Source: Micropterix aruncella
Taxonomy: Eukaryota; Arthropoda; Insecta; Lepidoptera; Micropterigidae
Assembly (NCBI GenBank): GCA_944548615.1
Contig: OX155963.1
Span: forward strand, 24,623,336-24,687,335
DNA length: 64,000 bases
Direction: 5' to 3'
In this document: piece after piece, positions 11,346 through 21,789 of the stretch
Position numbering within the stretch: position 1 is the first letter of the stretch
Layout of the letters: each line of letters begins with the position of its first letter
Made by a program: the position numbers and the translations under genes
Notes under the pieces: model-generated
The model's database searches: none
Told to the model about the DNA's origin: nothing
What the model saw: the letters and a program-made list of their open reading frames with translations, nothing else

Positions 11346-12407
11346 CCTACTGATCAAACCAGAAGCTGAAGCCCTGTTTATCTAGGCATTAAAATAGCTG
11401 TGAACAATCTCACCCCAAATCGTATGTTTTTTCTTCCATAAGGGTATGCAAATATGTAAGATTTGGCCTTTGGAGAATTAAAAAACTTTGGGCAATTCAT
11501 TTTTTTTTTAATTTGAATAATCACATTGACCAATCACCTCATTCCACGGTAACCATAAAAAAATATATTTTTAAAAGTCAATTTACAAATAATAAATATA
11601 TTGATACAATATTTGCTAAACATATTTTGTGCATAAAGAAATTACTATTCTGTGAAAAGTTTACAACGCTTGCATGAACAATGTATCAAATTCTACCCGC
11701 GGCTGTGCCGAGTGTTTTTGTCATTCTGTTGTGTTTATTCTTTTTTGTGTTTTTGTTTATGTTTTTGTGTGTGTGCAATTGTGATTTACAAAGTTATATC
11801 AACGAGTATATCCCTACTCAATGTATATATTACTATGGAACCGTCGCGTTGCTCACATCTTTAGTCCAACCCAACCCTTCTGTCATTGCAGCGACCATCT
11901 TGTCAATCATTTTCTACCGTGAATTTCACTTTTTTCTTCCTTGCTAGTGATGTCACAATTTATGAAAAAAGTGATTTGTAGCTGGCACACAAATTAATGC
12001 AAATATTGTAATATTTAAGAATCGATAAAGCGAAAGTGGTCTGGGCGCTTAAATAAACAAAACGCAAGGCACTAGAGTTGCCAGCTGTATTCGAAAGAAA
12101 AAACGTTCAATAATTAATATAACAAGCGACGCGGGTTTAGGTGATATTTGGAGACTATAGCGCAAAAAAAGGGAATGCATTTTTTGGGTTAAATGAGTTT
12201 ATAATGAGGTTCAAAAGTACATCACGGATGCTATCGAATGTTGCATTCAATCAGTATAAAAACGTATTCTGTCATTGTAAATTCTAGATTTTTTTTCGTC
12301 AATGGTGATAAAAAAAGGAATGACAGTCTCGATCAAGGAAAGAAGGAGAAGTCAGCTCTTATTTGGATTTTGATGGTAGTTCGAGACATTCGAGATGTGC
12401 TGTTTAT
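11346..12407. other. No gene seen
   Basis: The open frames at 11652-11947 are T-rich (Phe/Val/Cys) and overlap in two frames without family motifs. I consider them chance. Confidence 0.4.
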
Positions 12408-13345
12408 TACACGACTACCCAACAAAAAAGGAGTGTAATGTGTTCAGAGTTCATCTATGTATGTTTTCCGTTTCTTTATTCCACCATAACTTTTAAACCG
12501 CTGCACCGATTAAGAAGTATAAGGTATTTTTAGAATCTTTATGCCGAGTGTCATGGCATACCATGACTGTCCACGTATCAAGTAAATAATTGTCTAAATG
12601 TCCTGTAACAAAAATCCAAATTGGCGTGGCATGTTATGCTTCAGAAACATGTTTAAGGCATTGCAACATTTTTCGCGCCAACCTATTTTCTTCAAGTCGT
12701 TCCAAACCTTCAACGACACAAGTCTTGCCGTCGTACACAAAACCTAAGCACAAAGGCTTCAAAACTCGCTCAAACGACACGTCAAAATCCATACTAACCG
12801 GAACCGTATTCCTAACAAATTGTTCTTTTTTTGGATATGGATCAAAAGTAACCGCAGGTGGAGGTTAGGATCAACCAACACTGGATCAGGTCGGGATCGA
12901 GGAATCCCGGTGCTAGGAGTCGAAGGAACCGGCTCAACCACCGGAACAAACAAATGACCGACGGAGGGCCCTTGCGTACCTAAAGAACTCTCCGTATTCT
13001 CCATTGACTCCACCATAGGTCTCAACAAACAAGGACTGGGACCCCGCACAATCTCCGAGCATTCCTCTAAAAATTTTTACCACCTCCGCGATTTCCTCCT
13101 TCAACGACTTAACATAAATATATCGTGGTGAGTGTCAAATGAAAGATCTGATTGAGTAAATTCCGAAAATATGTATGTAGATATATGAATAAATACATAA
13201 ACCACAAATATTTCATAAAAAAACCCTTAATAAAAATAATTGTTAATACAGTAAGTCACTTCATGTAATGACAGTCGTGTTTTTTAATCCTTTTAATATA
13301 TTTACTTGTTTAATTACGTGTTGTCTGTGTCTTAAACATAAATAG
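12408..13345 (-). repeat. Family A repeat, copy 3, interrupted
   Basis: Reverse orientation: 'acacgactacccaacaaaaaagg' begins at about 12408. The repeat is broken after 'gtctaaatgtcc' near 12603 and resumes at 'aacataaatatatcg' (13111), ending near 13345 with 'atatatttacttgttt'. About 507 bp of foreign sequence sits at the break and about 15 bp of the repeat is missing. Confidence 0.7.
12604..13110 (-). pseudogene. Unrecognised coding-like fragment inserted in family A copy
   Basis: The minus strand reads like decayed protein-coding DNA. A 96-codon frame (13049-12759) is rich in Pro, Ser and Val ('PVPSTPSTGIPRSRPDPV'). A second frame further on reads 'SFERVLKPLCLGFVYDGK' and then 'LERLEENRLARKMLQ' before a stop. 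A third begins 'KSLKEEIAEVVKIFRGML' at the upstream end. Base composition is more GC-rich than the flanking repeat. Shifting frames suggest a broken gene, a captured gag-like segment or a processed gene fragment. I do not recognise the family and propose no function. Confidence 0.4.
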
Positions 13346-13904
13346 GATTACAATAAACTTAAACTTTGATGTGATCCTCAAGCTTCTATTGTTTTCAGTG
13401 ACATTTCCACCTTTCCTTGTATAGAGATGGAAATAATAATAGACTTTGGTTGAAAACATTTTTTTCGTCTAGGCCCATAATTTTATAGATTTTGTAAGCT
13501 TAGTGCCAAACATATTTGGGTTTGGGTGATTTTTTTATGAAAAAACCACACTACACCACCTACTAGAATAAAAATCAGAATCGATTTCCTTTTCTTTCCT
13601 GATGTCATCAAGCATGGCGTGCAAAAAATCACTATTTCAGCGCCTGACTAAATTTTTAATCAGTTAAAGTGAGCATTTTAAAAAATAATTAGATTCACAT
13701 TTAGATAGGTACATATAATAAGGATTATAACTGAAAATTTATTTTTTTTAATCATCGTTGTGGCACCAGAAAACTTTACCGGCAAGTAGCCAAGGACTTA
13801 TGCAAGGATTTTGAGCTTTATGTCCCTTTGGGAAGATGGCTGACGTGATTGAAAGGGATAGTCGGCGACGAGTGCGGATAGTGAAAATGCATCGCATTAA
13901 ACAT
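13346..13904. other. No gene seen
   Basis: AT-rich with T and A runs. No recognisable feature. Confidence 0.4.
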
Positions 13905-14215
13905 GTTCGATTGAATCGTTTACGTAAATATACTGACCGGCGAAAAGTCAATGTGATTTCGGCCCAACAAAGCATCTGTGTACCAACCTCCAGGCTTTAA
14001 GTCCAATATTTCGAGATTCACACAGACAGAAACGAAATGATGCTAGCATGCCAAATTTCAGCTCAATTGCAGTAAGCGATTGGGCGCTATCGTGGAGAAA
14101 TGCAGACATAAAGACATACAAATAAAAATACATACAAACTGACACACAGACAGACCCACAGCCACAGGGACAGACTTACATCTGGAAATGGTTTAATCGT
14201 CTCGGGGGGGCTCAA
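13905..14215 (+). repeat. Family F repeat, copy 1 (3' part)
   Basis: Shares 'catctgtgtacc', 'ccaatatttcgagatt', 'gggcgctatcgtgga' and an 'acacagacagac'-rich end with 27220-27780 and, in reverse, 15495-15975. Non-coding. Confidence 0.65.
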
Positions 14216-15037
14216 AATGGTTATTTCCGTTTCGACAAAACAAAAATCGCGTTCACAATACTTTCCCTCCTCGTTGGTTGGTGGACCGGAAAAGTAAGTC
14301 CTCTGGTCGATTTGAAGGTTTCACAAATGGGTTAGTTAAAGTTGGTAGGTACCTATAACATACAATTTTAGTATTTTTTACAAAAGTTTGACCTTAATCA
14401 GTTCAGGAAATACTCTGTATCAAAGACTGACATCTAAAAAGAATAAGAGTTCCATACATCCTTCTTTGGAATATATTTTAGAAACTTTCAGTACACTCAT
14501 TAATAATGACTTATTGTGAGAAAAAAAGTTTTAAAAAATCATGCATTGGAAAATCTGGTTTTTCATATTTCGGTGTTGCCATTTTAAACGCAGACCTCGG
14601 AATTATTTTTTTCTTGCGTACTATGTATAGTACTAATGTGTCCAGGAGGATATAGTAGTATATCATACCTGAACGTAGTACGTGCTTATTGCCTTTCACT
14701 TTGAAGAGGTGGCAACTCAATCTGGCGCCCATAACGAAAGAAATCGCAAGTCTTGCCAAGGTTAAGCCAATAAATGGCCATTAACGGGTTCCAATAGCTT
14801 TTAAGCGTCATTTCTATTCATATTATACATTTAAAATAAATACACTTTCTTCAAGTTTCCCGAACACTCGACGGATGACCGGCTTTCGAAATATGATTCC
14901 ATTATAGAAAATGTTTTCGTTGAAAAAAATGCTTTGAAAAATAGTAGTATGCTAATCATTACCATACAGAAAAACTTAAGTTTACTATATAGAATTCAAG
15001 GATTTTGTAATTTAATTAGTACTAGATGCGTTTAACC
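14216..15037. other. No gene seen
   Basis: No shared repeat and no supported coding frame. Confidence 0.4.
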
Positions 15038-15341
15038 CGATTGCGTTTCTTTGTGATTTAAAATTAAAAATTAGTTCATGCGAACTAGACAGAGTAATAC
15101 GTTAGAGCGGAATATGAAATAAATGATCGTCGGTTTTTCCGCAACAAAACTACCTGTCGAACTTATCGCCATCCGAATAAGTTTGAACACATTTCGTGCG
15201 ATCTTTGATTTAGACGCTTTATGTTTAATGGGTAGTTTTAAAGAATATAAATGACAACCGTTCAGTTGACATTCCACTCTTACGTATTTCCCTGTCTCGT
15301 TCAAAAGTACTAACTTTAGTTCATGAAGAAATGCAATCGAG
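15038..15341. mobile_element. Palindromic MITE, family E, copy 1
   Basis: The ends are long inverted repeats: 'cgattgcgtttct...acgttagagcggaatatgaaat' on the left against the complementary 'cattccactcttacgtatt...gaagaaatgcaatcg' on the right. Arms are about 85 bp, imperfect, around a core with 'ctacctgtcgaactta'. Copies at 26354-26662 and 41740-42012 have the same layout. No coding capacity. Confidence 0.75.
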
Positions 15342-15494
15342 CCCAGTTTCGCTGTATTTTGAACGTATATCGTCACAAAAACGTCTAAAGCGTTAGTTTA
15401 CTACGGTTCTCAAAATTCAAGATTTCCTAGTAATCCGTAGAAACAAAATGATCTAAAAATAAGGGTATAATCTCGTCAAGGCTTTCATATTCTT

Positions 15495-15975
15495 TATATT
15501 TACCTGTCAAGGATATTTACCTTCAAGGAGTCTGTGTGTGAGTCTGAGTGTGTGTGTATGTCTGTGTGTATTTCTCCACGATAGCGCCCAAACGCTTCAT
15601 CCGATTGAGCTAAAATTTTCCATGCAGGCTGTTGTTGAAATCGTTTCACCAGAGGACGCGCTATAATAGTAATACTTAAATCTCAAAATATTGCAGTTAG
15701 ACTTGAAGTTCGGTACATATATGCCTTGTTGGACCGAAATCACGTTGCGAGATTTTGGTTGTAATATCTCGTATACTAGAGACGCAAATAATATTTAGAG
15801 ACGCCATATTTAAGAAAATACTATATCACTTTTGGAAAAATATATCATTTTAATACCACGGAAAATACTACAAATATACTACAAATTGGCGCGCAGAGGG
15901 GGAGGGGGTTGGTGCGATTATTGGAGGGGCGGGGGTTGTCTACTTTCCGAGAAAGTCTTAAGGTGACACAGTCGA
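15495..15975 (-). repeat. Family F repeat, copy 2
   Basis: Reverse orientation, nearly full length: GT-rich microsatellite-like start, then 'ctccacgatagcgcccaaacgc', 'aatatctcgtata', a G-rich block, and 'gtctactttccgagaaagtct' at the 5' end. Confidence 0.7.
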
Positions 15976-16984
15976 CTTTTTTTCATGGAATATAATAGCT
16001 TTATTGTACTATTCATTATGAATCCACTCTTTATAAGTTTGCTCAATTTTTAACACCGATTCAAAACACATGTTTTCCGTGTAAACGAAGATGTACAAGA
16101 TCTAATATAACCTTGGCAAGGCGAGTAGTAAACTATGTAAATACCAAAGGGATATTACAATCGGCCACTTGCAACTGTTTTCACTTTCCAGGATTTTTAA
16201 CGCAGCATTGTGAAAATCAAACAGCAATTGCTTTTGATAGAATATAAAAGAATTACTATTTTGTGTTAAAAAAAATTATATAAGAAATATTACACTGGGT
16301 TAAGAATGCCCAAATAGCGGACTTATCATTATAACGTTGTCTAACAGTCGACCATTTGATAACCTTATTTAACTGTCTTCGTACAGTACACATCAATACA
16401 GTTAAATTTAAAATAAACTAATGCAAATATGTATATGTCTATAAGTTATATTAGGGTAAAAATATACCATTTTTTAGTATTTTTGCCAAGAGAAGAATAA
16501 AAGAAAGGAAAACGTGGTTAGTGGATGAAAGCATGTGTTTCTTCAACAAGTTTTTGAAGTGAAAGTGAAAGGCTAGCAGTGTAAGAGCTGATTCCATAAA
16601 CGAGCAAACTGAACCGTAAAAGAGTACGTGTAAACAGAAGACTGTTATGTGTAACGGAATAGCGAGTGTGTTATCCCGGCTTGATCGAAGTGGCAGACCG
16701 TGGCCTCCCAAAAAGTATAATTTCTCATTGAGATAGGACGTGAAGTTGCTCACGAAAGCAGCTAACGCGGTCGAACTTTCCCAAGTTAAAGACATACATG
16801 AGGCAGATATTTTGCAGATGCTCCAGCTTATTCAAAATAAACGCATTGGCGTCTATTGTGATCTGTTTAATGTTTGAAAGATTTCTCTTGTATAATTTTA
16901 AAACAAGAAACGATTACGATCCAAAGTAGCGTACAGCAGTACTGGTCGATGAAAATAATGTTTTTCGTCTGATCATTTAGGCGG
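15976..16984. other. No gene seen
   Basis: A 114-codon minus-strand open frame at 16795-16451 has no motif, and I see no matching splice context. Treated as chance. Confidence 0.35.
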
Positions 16985-17310
16985 TTGGACAAATTATATG
17001 TTTTTACATTTACATCGTGTCTATTGATGGCTAAAAACTGCTCTTAGACGTGTCAAAATATTTGTGTAAGGTAGTAAGTCTTAATACTACTCTAAACTTT
17101 AGCTATTAGGTTGAAAAAAAATATTATCTAAGAAACTTTGGAACCTACTAAAAATTGTTCATCGTAAAATCATATTACAAGACAAAATAAAGGCTTATAA
17201 TTTAAAATAGCCAATAACTCGAATGAGTGCCTACTTAAAGTTACTCATCATATTACAGATATATACTAAAAGTTGTTCATATTAATATCCAAAGTAGTCA
17301 GTAAATTATA
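16985..17310 (+). repeat. Family I repeat, copy 1
   Basis: Closely related to 61770-62150: shared 'gacgtgtcaaaatatttgtg', 'aagaaactttggaacctact' and 'taatatccaaagtagt'. Non-coding; class unknown. Confidence 0.65.
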
Positions 17311-17960
17311 CATATAAATATAACAGCCAACTTTGTAAACCATTTTTTAATTTTATTTATTTATTTGGTAATTTACAATTATTTCAGTAAATGGACATAT
17401 AAAATTATAAAGTCATAGTCGAGAATCTAGTGCATGATTTGCCAGAAACTGTTGCCAGTGATCCTATTTTATTAAATTGATGAAGATATACTATGAACCA
17501 AATTAAAAAAAAAACAAGTAATGTAGAATATAGAAAATTAAGAAGAATGTTTACACTAAGAGTTAATAAATAATTAATTCTTACAAGCTGGCAAATTAAT
17601 TATAAATTTGATATTTTAAAAGTGAAATTTACAATATAAAACTGTTAACCTTAACATAATCATTAAAAAAAAACACAATTATCTAGTATTTAGATAATAA
17701 TAATTGCTTAAAAATAGAGTGAGATAGTCACACCTATAAAATTAGTAAAAAAAATGGGAATTAATATACAAGTGGAGATTAAAGATATAAAATTGTTAAC
17801 CATAGCATAATCATAATTTAAAAAATATGTGGAAATACAAAGTGTGTACGTCATCATAATTGGTTAAAAATTTAGTAATATAATCAAACCTAATTATAGA
17901 AATTAAAATTAAGTAAACAAATAAAAATTACATGTAAATTAGTAGGTACATATTAAAATA
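17311..17960. other. AT-rich intron-like sequence
   Basis: A short (TTTA)n at about 17350-17363 may be the tail of a truncated minus-strand LINE. The phrases 'aaaattgttaacc...cataatcat' recur near 17640 and 17790. Otherwise nothing, up to the splice donor of the next exon. Confidence 0.4.
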
Positions 17961-17965
17961 AATAC

Positions 17966-18063
17966 CTGAGTCCCTTGAAGTTCTGCCTCAGCCTTCGCTT
18001 GACCAGGTTGCCATCCGAGTTGGTCGAGTGCGACCGGCTCAGAGCTATCTTGACGCGTTCCAT
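17966..18063 (-). CDS. Candidate first coding exon of a minus-strand host gene
   Basis: On the minus strand an ATG at 18063 opens 32 codons plus two bases, then a plausible donor (CTCAG|GTATTT) at 17966/17965, followed at once by AT-rich intron-like sequence. The predicted N-terminus is basic and serine-rich ('MERVKIALSRSHSTN' then 'LVKRRLRQNFKGL'). Base composition is strikingly more GC-rich than its surroundings and not repeated in the window. The exon ends in phase 2, the same phase as the ankyrin exon at 50680, so both could splice to the same downstream exon lying beyond position 1. I do not recognise the protein. The open frame continues upstream of the ATG, so translation might begin earlier or the exon might not be initial. 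Confidence 0.5.
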
Positions 18064-18260
18064 CTCGTTCTCTCCGCGCTCTCCTTCTTCACTTCTCGAG
18101 AATTCCGCGTCAAACCGCAACAGACAGAGGCATCGCGGAAAACCGCATCGCGAACCGTTTTCGAAACGTGCAATTATCAACCATTAGACGACGACACAAC
18201 ACTCTTCGTTAGTCAATCTAAAGTCACTCTAGCACTCGAACTGCAGTAAATAAACAGTCT
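18064..18260 (-). promoter_or_regulatory. Possible 5' UTR/promoter of the 18-kb exon
   Basis: GC-rich, non-repetitive sequence directly upstream of the candidate ATG. On the minus strand 'ctgcagttcgagtg' near 18240 resembles an arthropod initiator (TCAGTT-like) and no TATA box is obvious at the expected distance. Family K repeat begins about 40 bp further upstream, which limits the unique promoter to roughly 200 bp. Inference only. Confidence 0.25.
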
Positions 18261-18299
18261 GTCTTCAGTAAACTAGGTACAATAAGATGTCTTCACCGC

Positions 18300-18510
18300 G
18301 AGTGTTGTATTAGCGGCATCCTTGAAGTGGGTTAATCAGTACAAGCAAGTAAGAAACTTTGATAAATATTTTGTAAAGTGTTTTTTTTTCAATCTAACTT
18401 GTGAATAAAATTTTGTCAAGCTTTGAGCGCGATGCGCCATCTTGCAGTTAGTAAAATATCGCGGATAATATCTGCGATATTTTACCTACCGCTAGATAGC
18501 GCAGTGCACT
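18300..18510 (+). repeat. Family K repeat, copy 1, with hairpin core
   Basis: Matches 57775-57990 in the opposite orientation: 'ggcatcct', 'aatcagtac', then a hairpin where 'gtaaaatatcgcgg' pairs with 'tgcgatattttac', with 'ccgctagat' beside it. Non-coding. Confidence 0.6.
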
Positions 18511-18555
18511 TTTTTACTTTTTCCCACATTTTTTTCTTTTCTCACATTTTTTCCA

Positions 18556-18988
18556 CAGGCAATCGGTTGTGCACTCTGACCAACAGCCGGGGGAGTCTGG
18601 GAACAGTAACGTTTCCTATAGAGCGGGGGTGGTTGTTAACCTTATGGCAACTGCTCTTGAAACGACAATTCGGCTACCCGATCCCGGGTGAATAATCTGG
18701 GCAAAGGATGCCGTCCCGCTCTATAGGAAACATTACAGTTCCCAGACTCCTCCGGTTGTTAGTCAGAGTGCACAATCTATTGGCTGACACTGCGCGGTGC
18801 GCAAACCGCCCAGAAGTGCCCGAAGGTTGACTCCTAGGGGAGACCGGCCCGCAGGCCAGCGTCCTACCCTGGCTCTCTCTTCTGCGTGAAGGCCGCAGAA
18901 TGGGTGTTGACCAGTGAGTATGACCGACTCTGAACGAAATGGGTCATCGTGGCCAAGTCCAACAGGGCCCATTAGCTCCCAGACATGG
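18556..18988. repeat. Family B, copy 5: partial inverted dimer
   Basis: 18558-18710 is a forward fragment ('gcactctgaccaacagccgg' through 'gggcaaaggatgccg'). 18711-18988 is a reverse fragment of the same family, ending at 'cccattagctcccag'. The two share about 75 bp ('cctatagagcggg' and its complement), so the locus can fold into a hairpin. Confidence 0.65.
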
Positions 18989-19029
18989 ACATGTGGGATC
19001 GGTTGTTCTAATCTGGGGGAACACCTTGA

Positions 19030-19435
19030 GCGATATTAAGTGGTTTGCGCATCGTGTGCCGCTTGCCAATCGACTGCGCGCTCCGTCGAATAACCGATGA
19101 AACGTACGTTTCCTATGAAGCGAGGGTAGTTCTTGACCTGGCGTTATCTATCCTGAGAAACGATTCGTTGACCACCCGATCCCGTGTGAGCTTGACGGGC
19201 AAAGGGCGCCTTTGTCCGCGCTTAATTCGGATTAAATTACCACTAACTTCAGGTAGAAACCGCGCTATCTACCTCGAATATGTGACCAGACTGGCGTATG
19301 GACAAATCCCTCCAAATCTGTTAGTAAGGGCGCGAGGTTGACCCGCTGGTTACACTTCCTAGTGTCTTACGCTAAGGCATTGGACTCTTACGGGCTGTTA
19401 GCATAGTTTGACAGTGGGTTGCGCTGTATACTAAG
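19030..19435 (+). repeat. Family B, copy 6 (divergent subfamily)
   Basis: Forward copy with the palindromic 'gaaacgtacgtttc' in place of the 'cagtaacgtttcc' of copy 5, then 'acccgatcccgtgtgag' and a 3' part around 'agggcgcgaggttgacccgc'. Shares the subfamily features of copies 1 and 2. Confidence 0.6.
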
Positions 19436-19812
19436 TCTTTATAAAATACCAATACAATTTATTCTACACCAGTAGGTAGGCATTGCTACACTTGGATGCG
19501 TCATTGCGTCTAACATTCTTAGTGATTAAGGAAATCAACTATCGTGATAGTTATAAATATAAAAAAATATTTAAGTATTTTATAACCAGTTTGATATATT
19601 CCTGTTAAATAGAAAATTATCTAGTGATTAAAATGTCTAGTTAAATAAATAGCACAATGATTTAACCACAATTATATCAAAGTCATGAAAACAGATAATC
19701 GTATAGTAAACATTATAAAATTAAAATTAATTGTCAAAACTATCAATATAGCCTTCGTTGAAAAAATAAATATTACGCTCTTTAGACAATGTAAACTATC
19801 AGAAATTTTCCT
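19436..19812. other. No gene seen
   Basis: AT-rich; no recognised element. Confidence 0.4.
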
Positions 19813-20175
19813 TTATTTTATTTTGTGATACTCTTGGAATATGGATTCAGCATTATCTAAATCTCTTAAGTCGTATACAGGATTCTTGACTAAGCTATTA
19901 AGTATACATTTTTTTATTTGGTTCCCTTCAAGACTTCTCGTATGCCCTGGGACCTTATTATAATACCAGAGGCTTTGGTGGAGGAAGCTGTTGGGCACCT
20001 TGCTAAGACGGTGCCGATTAAGATTTAAGTCATTTTTTTTCGTATATGTATATGTTGAAGGATATCCATATTTACGTTCACTCCATGGGAGACATAATAG
20101 GATAATATCGCTATAACTCCCTGAAGTAAGGGTTCGCACATTGATGTTGCAGTGGCGTAGACCCCTCTCCTCCAC
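19813..20175 (-). pseudogene. Possible LINE ORF2 C-terminal fragment
   Basis: A 120-codon minus-strand frame contains 'NSFLHQSLWYYNKVPGHTRS' followed by a short Lys/Asn segment. This layout resembles the extreme C-terminus of some insect LINE reverse transcriptases, where a 'YN-x-LP' motif precedes a short 'FKxxLKxxL' tail. No catalytic residues lie in this region. The assignment rests on motif resemblance only. Confidence 0.4.
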
Positions 20176-20635
20176 TTTTCCCTTCGATTTTTATTGTATA
20201 CTAGCCAGCAGAGCCGGAGTCAGCTAGTGACACTAAAGTCATCATCGAAAAAAACTGCAAAATGAAATTCCCAATATGGTATTAAATAATGTGGCAAAAT
20301 AAACACATCTAGTCTAGCTTTTCTAATAATCTAGAAAAATATGTTGTATATTAAAGTTAAATATTTTAGGATTTCGTCAATTTCATATCACACAAAGTTG
20401 ATGGAAATTTTGTTTTTTACTGTATTTTTTAATATTATTTGTTTAATATTATGAAGTGTCTATATCTTGATAAAAATATATGCGTTTTATTAGAGAAAAG
20501 GTGTAAAGAAGTAGTGAAATAGATTAAAGTAGGATTACACTTTGGAAAAAAGCGAAAAAGGCATAAATTCCGGTTTGTATGCAATTTAACAAACTCTTCT
20601 TCATTGAAGATGTTTAATGTCACATCAACTATATT
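20176..20635. other. No gene seen
   Basis: AT-rich; a weak minus-strand open frame at 20638-20435 has no motif. Confidence 0.4.
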
Positions 20636-21180
20636 CATTACACTGATTCCGAATCTGTAAAAATATCTCTAAAATGCAGTGTAGAAAACGCTGTCATATT
20701 TTTAAAAAAAGTTAGCTTACCGCCAAATAGGTGTTTATGAAGCTTTTTAAAAATAATATTAACCTACCGCCATATAGGTTTTTATGAAATGTTTCAAAAA
20801 ACTAACAACCTACCGCCATAAGGGTGTTTCGCGCGTCTATATCTCTTTTGTTTATAGAGGCTGAGCAAAGATTTACAGATTTGGAATCAGTGTGATGATA
20901 TTAGGTGACATTAAAGTGACATCACTAGGGGTGACATTAAAACATCTTCAATGCAGAAGGCTCTAATCTAAACATGACAACTAAAAGCTTGGATCTTTAT
21001 CTATAAATAAGCGAAATAAAGAGGTTTTAAACACCTAAATGGTGGTAGGTTAAGTTTGTTTATTTTTTTTTAAACAATTCGTAACACCAATATGGCTTAA
21101 GATCAAGTTAATTTTTTTTTAATCTTCATAAACAAACTAACCGGCGTTAGGTTAAGGTTGTTTTTTTTAATATCTCTGAG
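20636..21180. repeat. Family D array: direct and inverted units
   Basis: Three imperfect direct units of about 55 bp at 20706-20830 each contain 'taccgccaaataggtgttta' or a variant. At 21030-21165 related units appear in the opposite orientation ('cacctaaatggtggtaggtta', 'accaatatggc', 'ccggcgttaggtta'). The 5' end 'cactgattccgaatctg' (20640) is mirrored by 'agatttggaatcagtg' (20877-20893). A repeat-within-repeat palindrome. Confidence 0.65.
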
Positions 21181-21409
21181 TTAGCTTAACTGCATAACTC
21201 CCTAAATTTCTTATTTATTCAACCGAATCTTTAATTCGGGAAGGCTATGTCTGTAGCAAATATCCTTATTTCTTTGCCCACCTATTTCGCTACAAACTTG
21301 TAAATTGTATTGATAGCTTTCTTTAACTAATCAACCATAATAAAATAAATCTTGAAACATTGAGAAACGCAATTAATTAAAATGTTACAGTTATATCACT
21401 CGTCACAAT

Positions 21410-21690
21410 TTGGCGGGTGCAAGATCGCACGCGTAACACTGGCACACATTCACGACGCACTCTAAACTGTCAAACCGTGTTCGTCGGTTCGTAAAGCGCG
21501 GCGGCTGTCATCTGTCGGCGAGGAGGCGAACGTCAACGCGATGGCCGACCTTCCTCTTCCTGCAACGGGCAACAGAGTGAGGCGCAGCCATATTGTCTAT
21601 TCGAAAAGTCGTAGCGGTCCGAATCGAGAATGTTTACGGTTGTGAGCAGCGCGGACACAGCGGAAGATGTGCTACGCTGGACATAACGAA
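21410..21690. other. CpG-rich unique island, possible exon or promoter
   Basis: Much richer in G+C and CpG than its surroundings and not repeated in the window. On the plus strand an ATG at 21541 opens 'MADLPLPATGNR' followed by 'gtgagg', a possible donor, with an open frame of about 35 codons. On the minus strand an open frame spans 21727-21533. Neither is convincing alone; the island could be a 5' exon or regulatory element. Confidence 0.3.
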
Positions 21691-21789
21691 TGTACGATAA
21701 GTAAATATACGATAGTCGATTGGCCAACTCGAATCATCGAAGACGCACCATTTACCTCATACAGGAACATAAAGTATAATTGCACAACA

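Noticed and set aside
11652..11947. Two overlapping hydrophobic open frames
   Set aside because: T-rich composition explains the Phe/Val/Leu content, and no splice or family signal was found.
16451..16795. 114-codon minus-strand frame
   Set aside because: No domain motif, no splice context, and AT-rich composition like the flanks.
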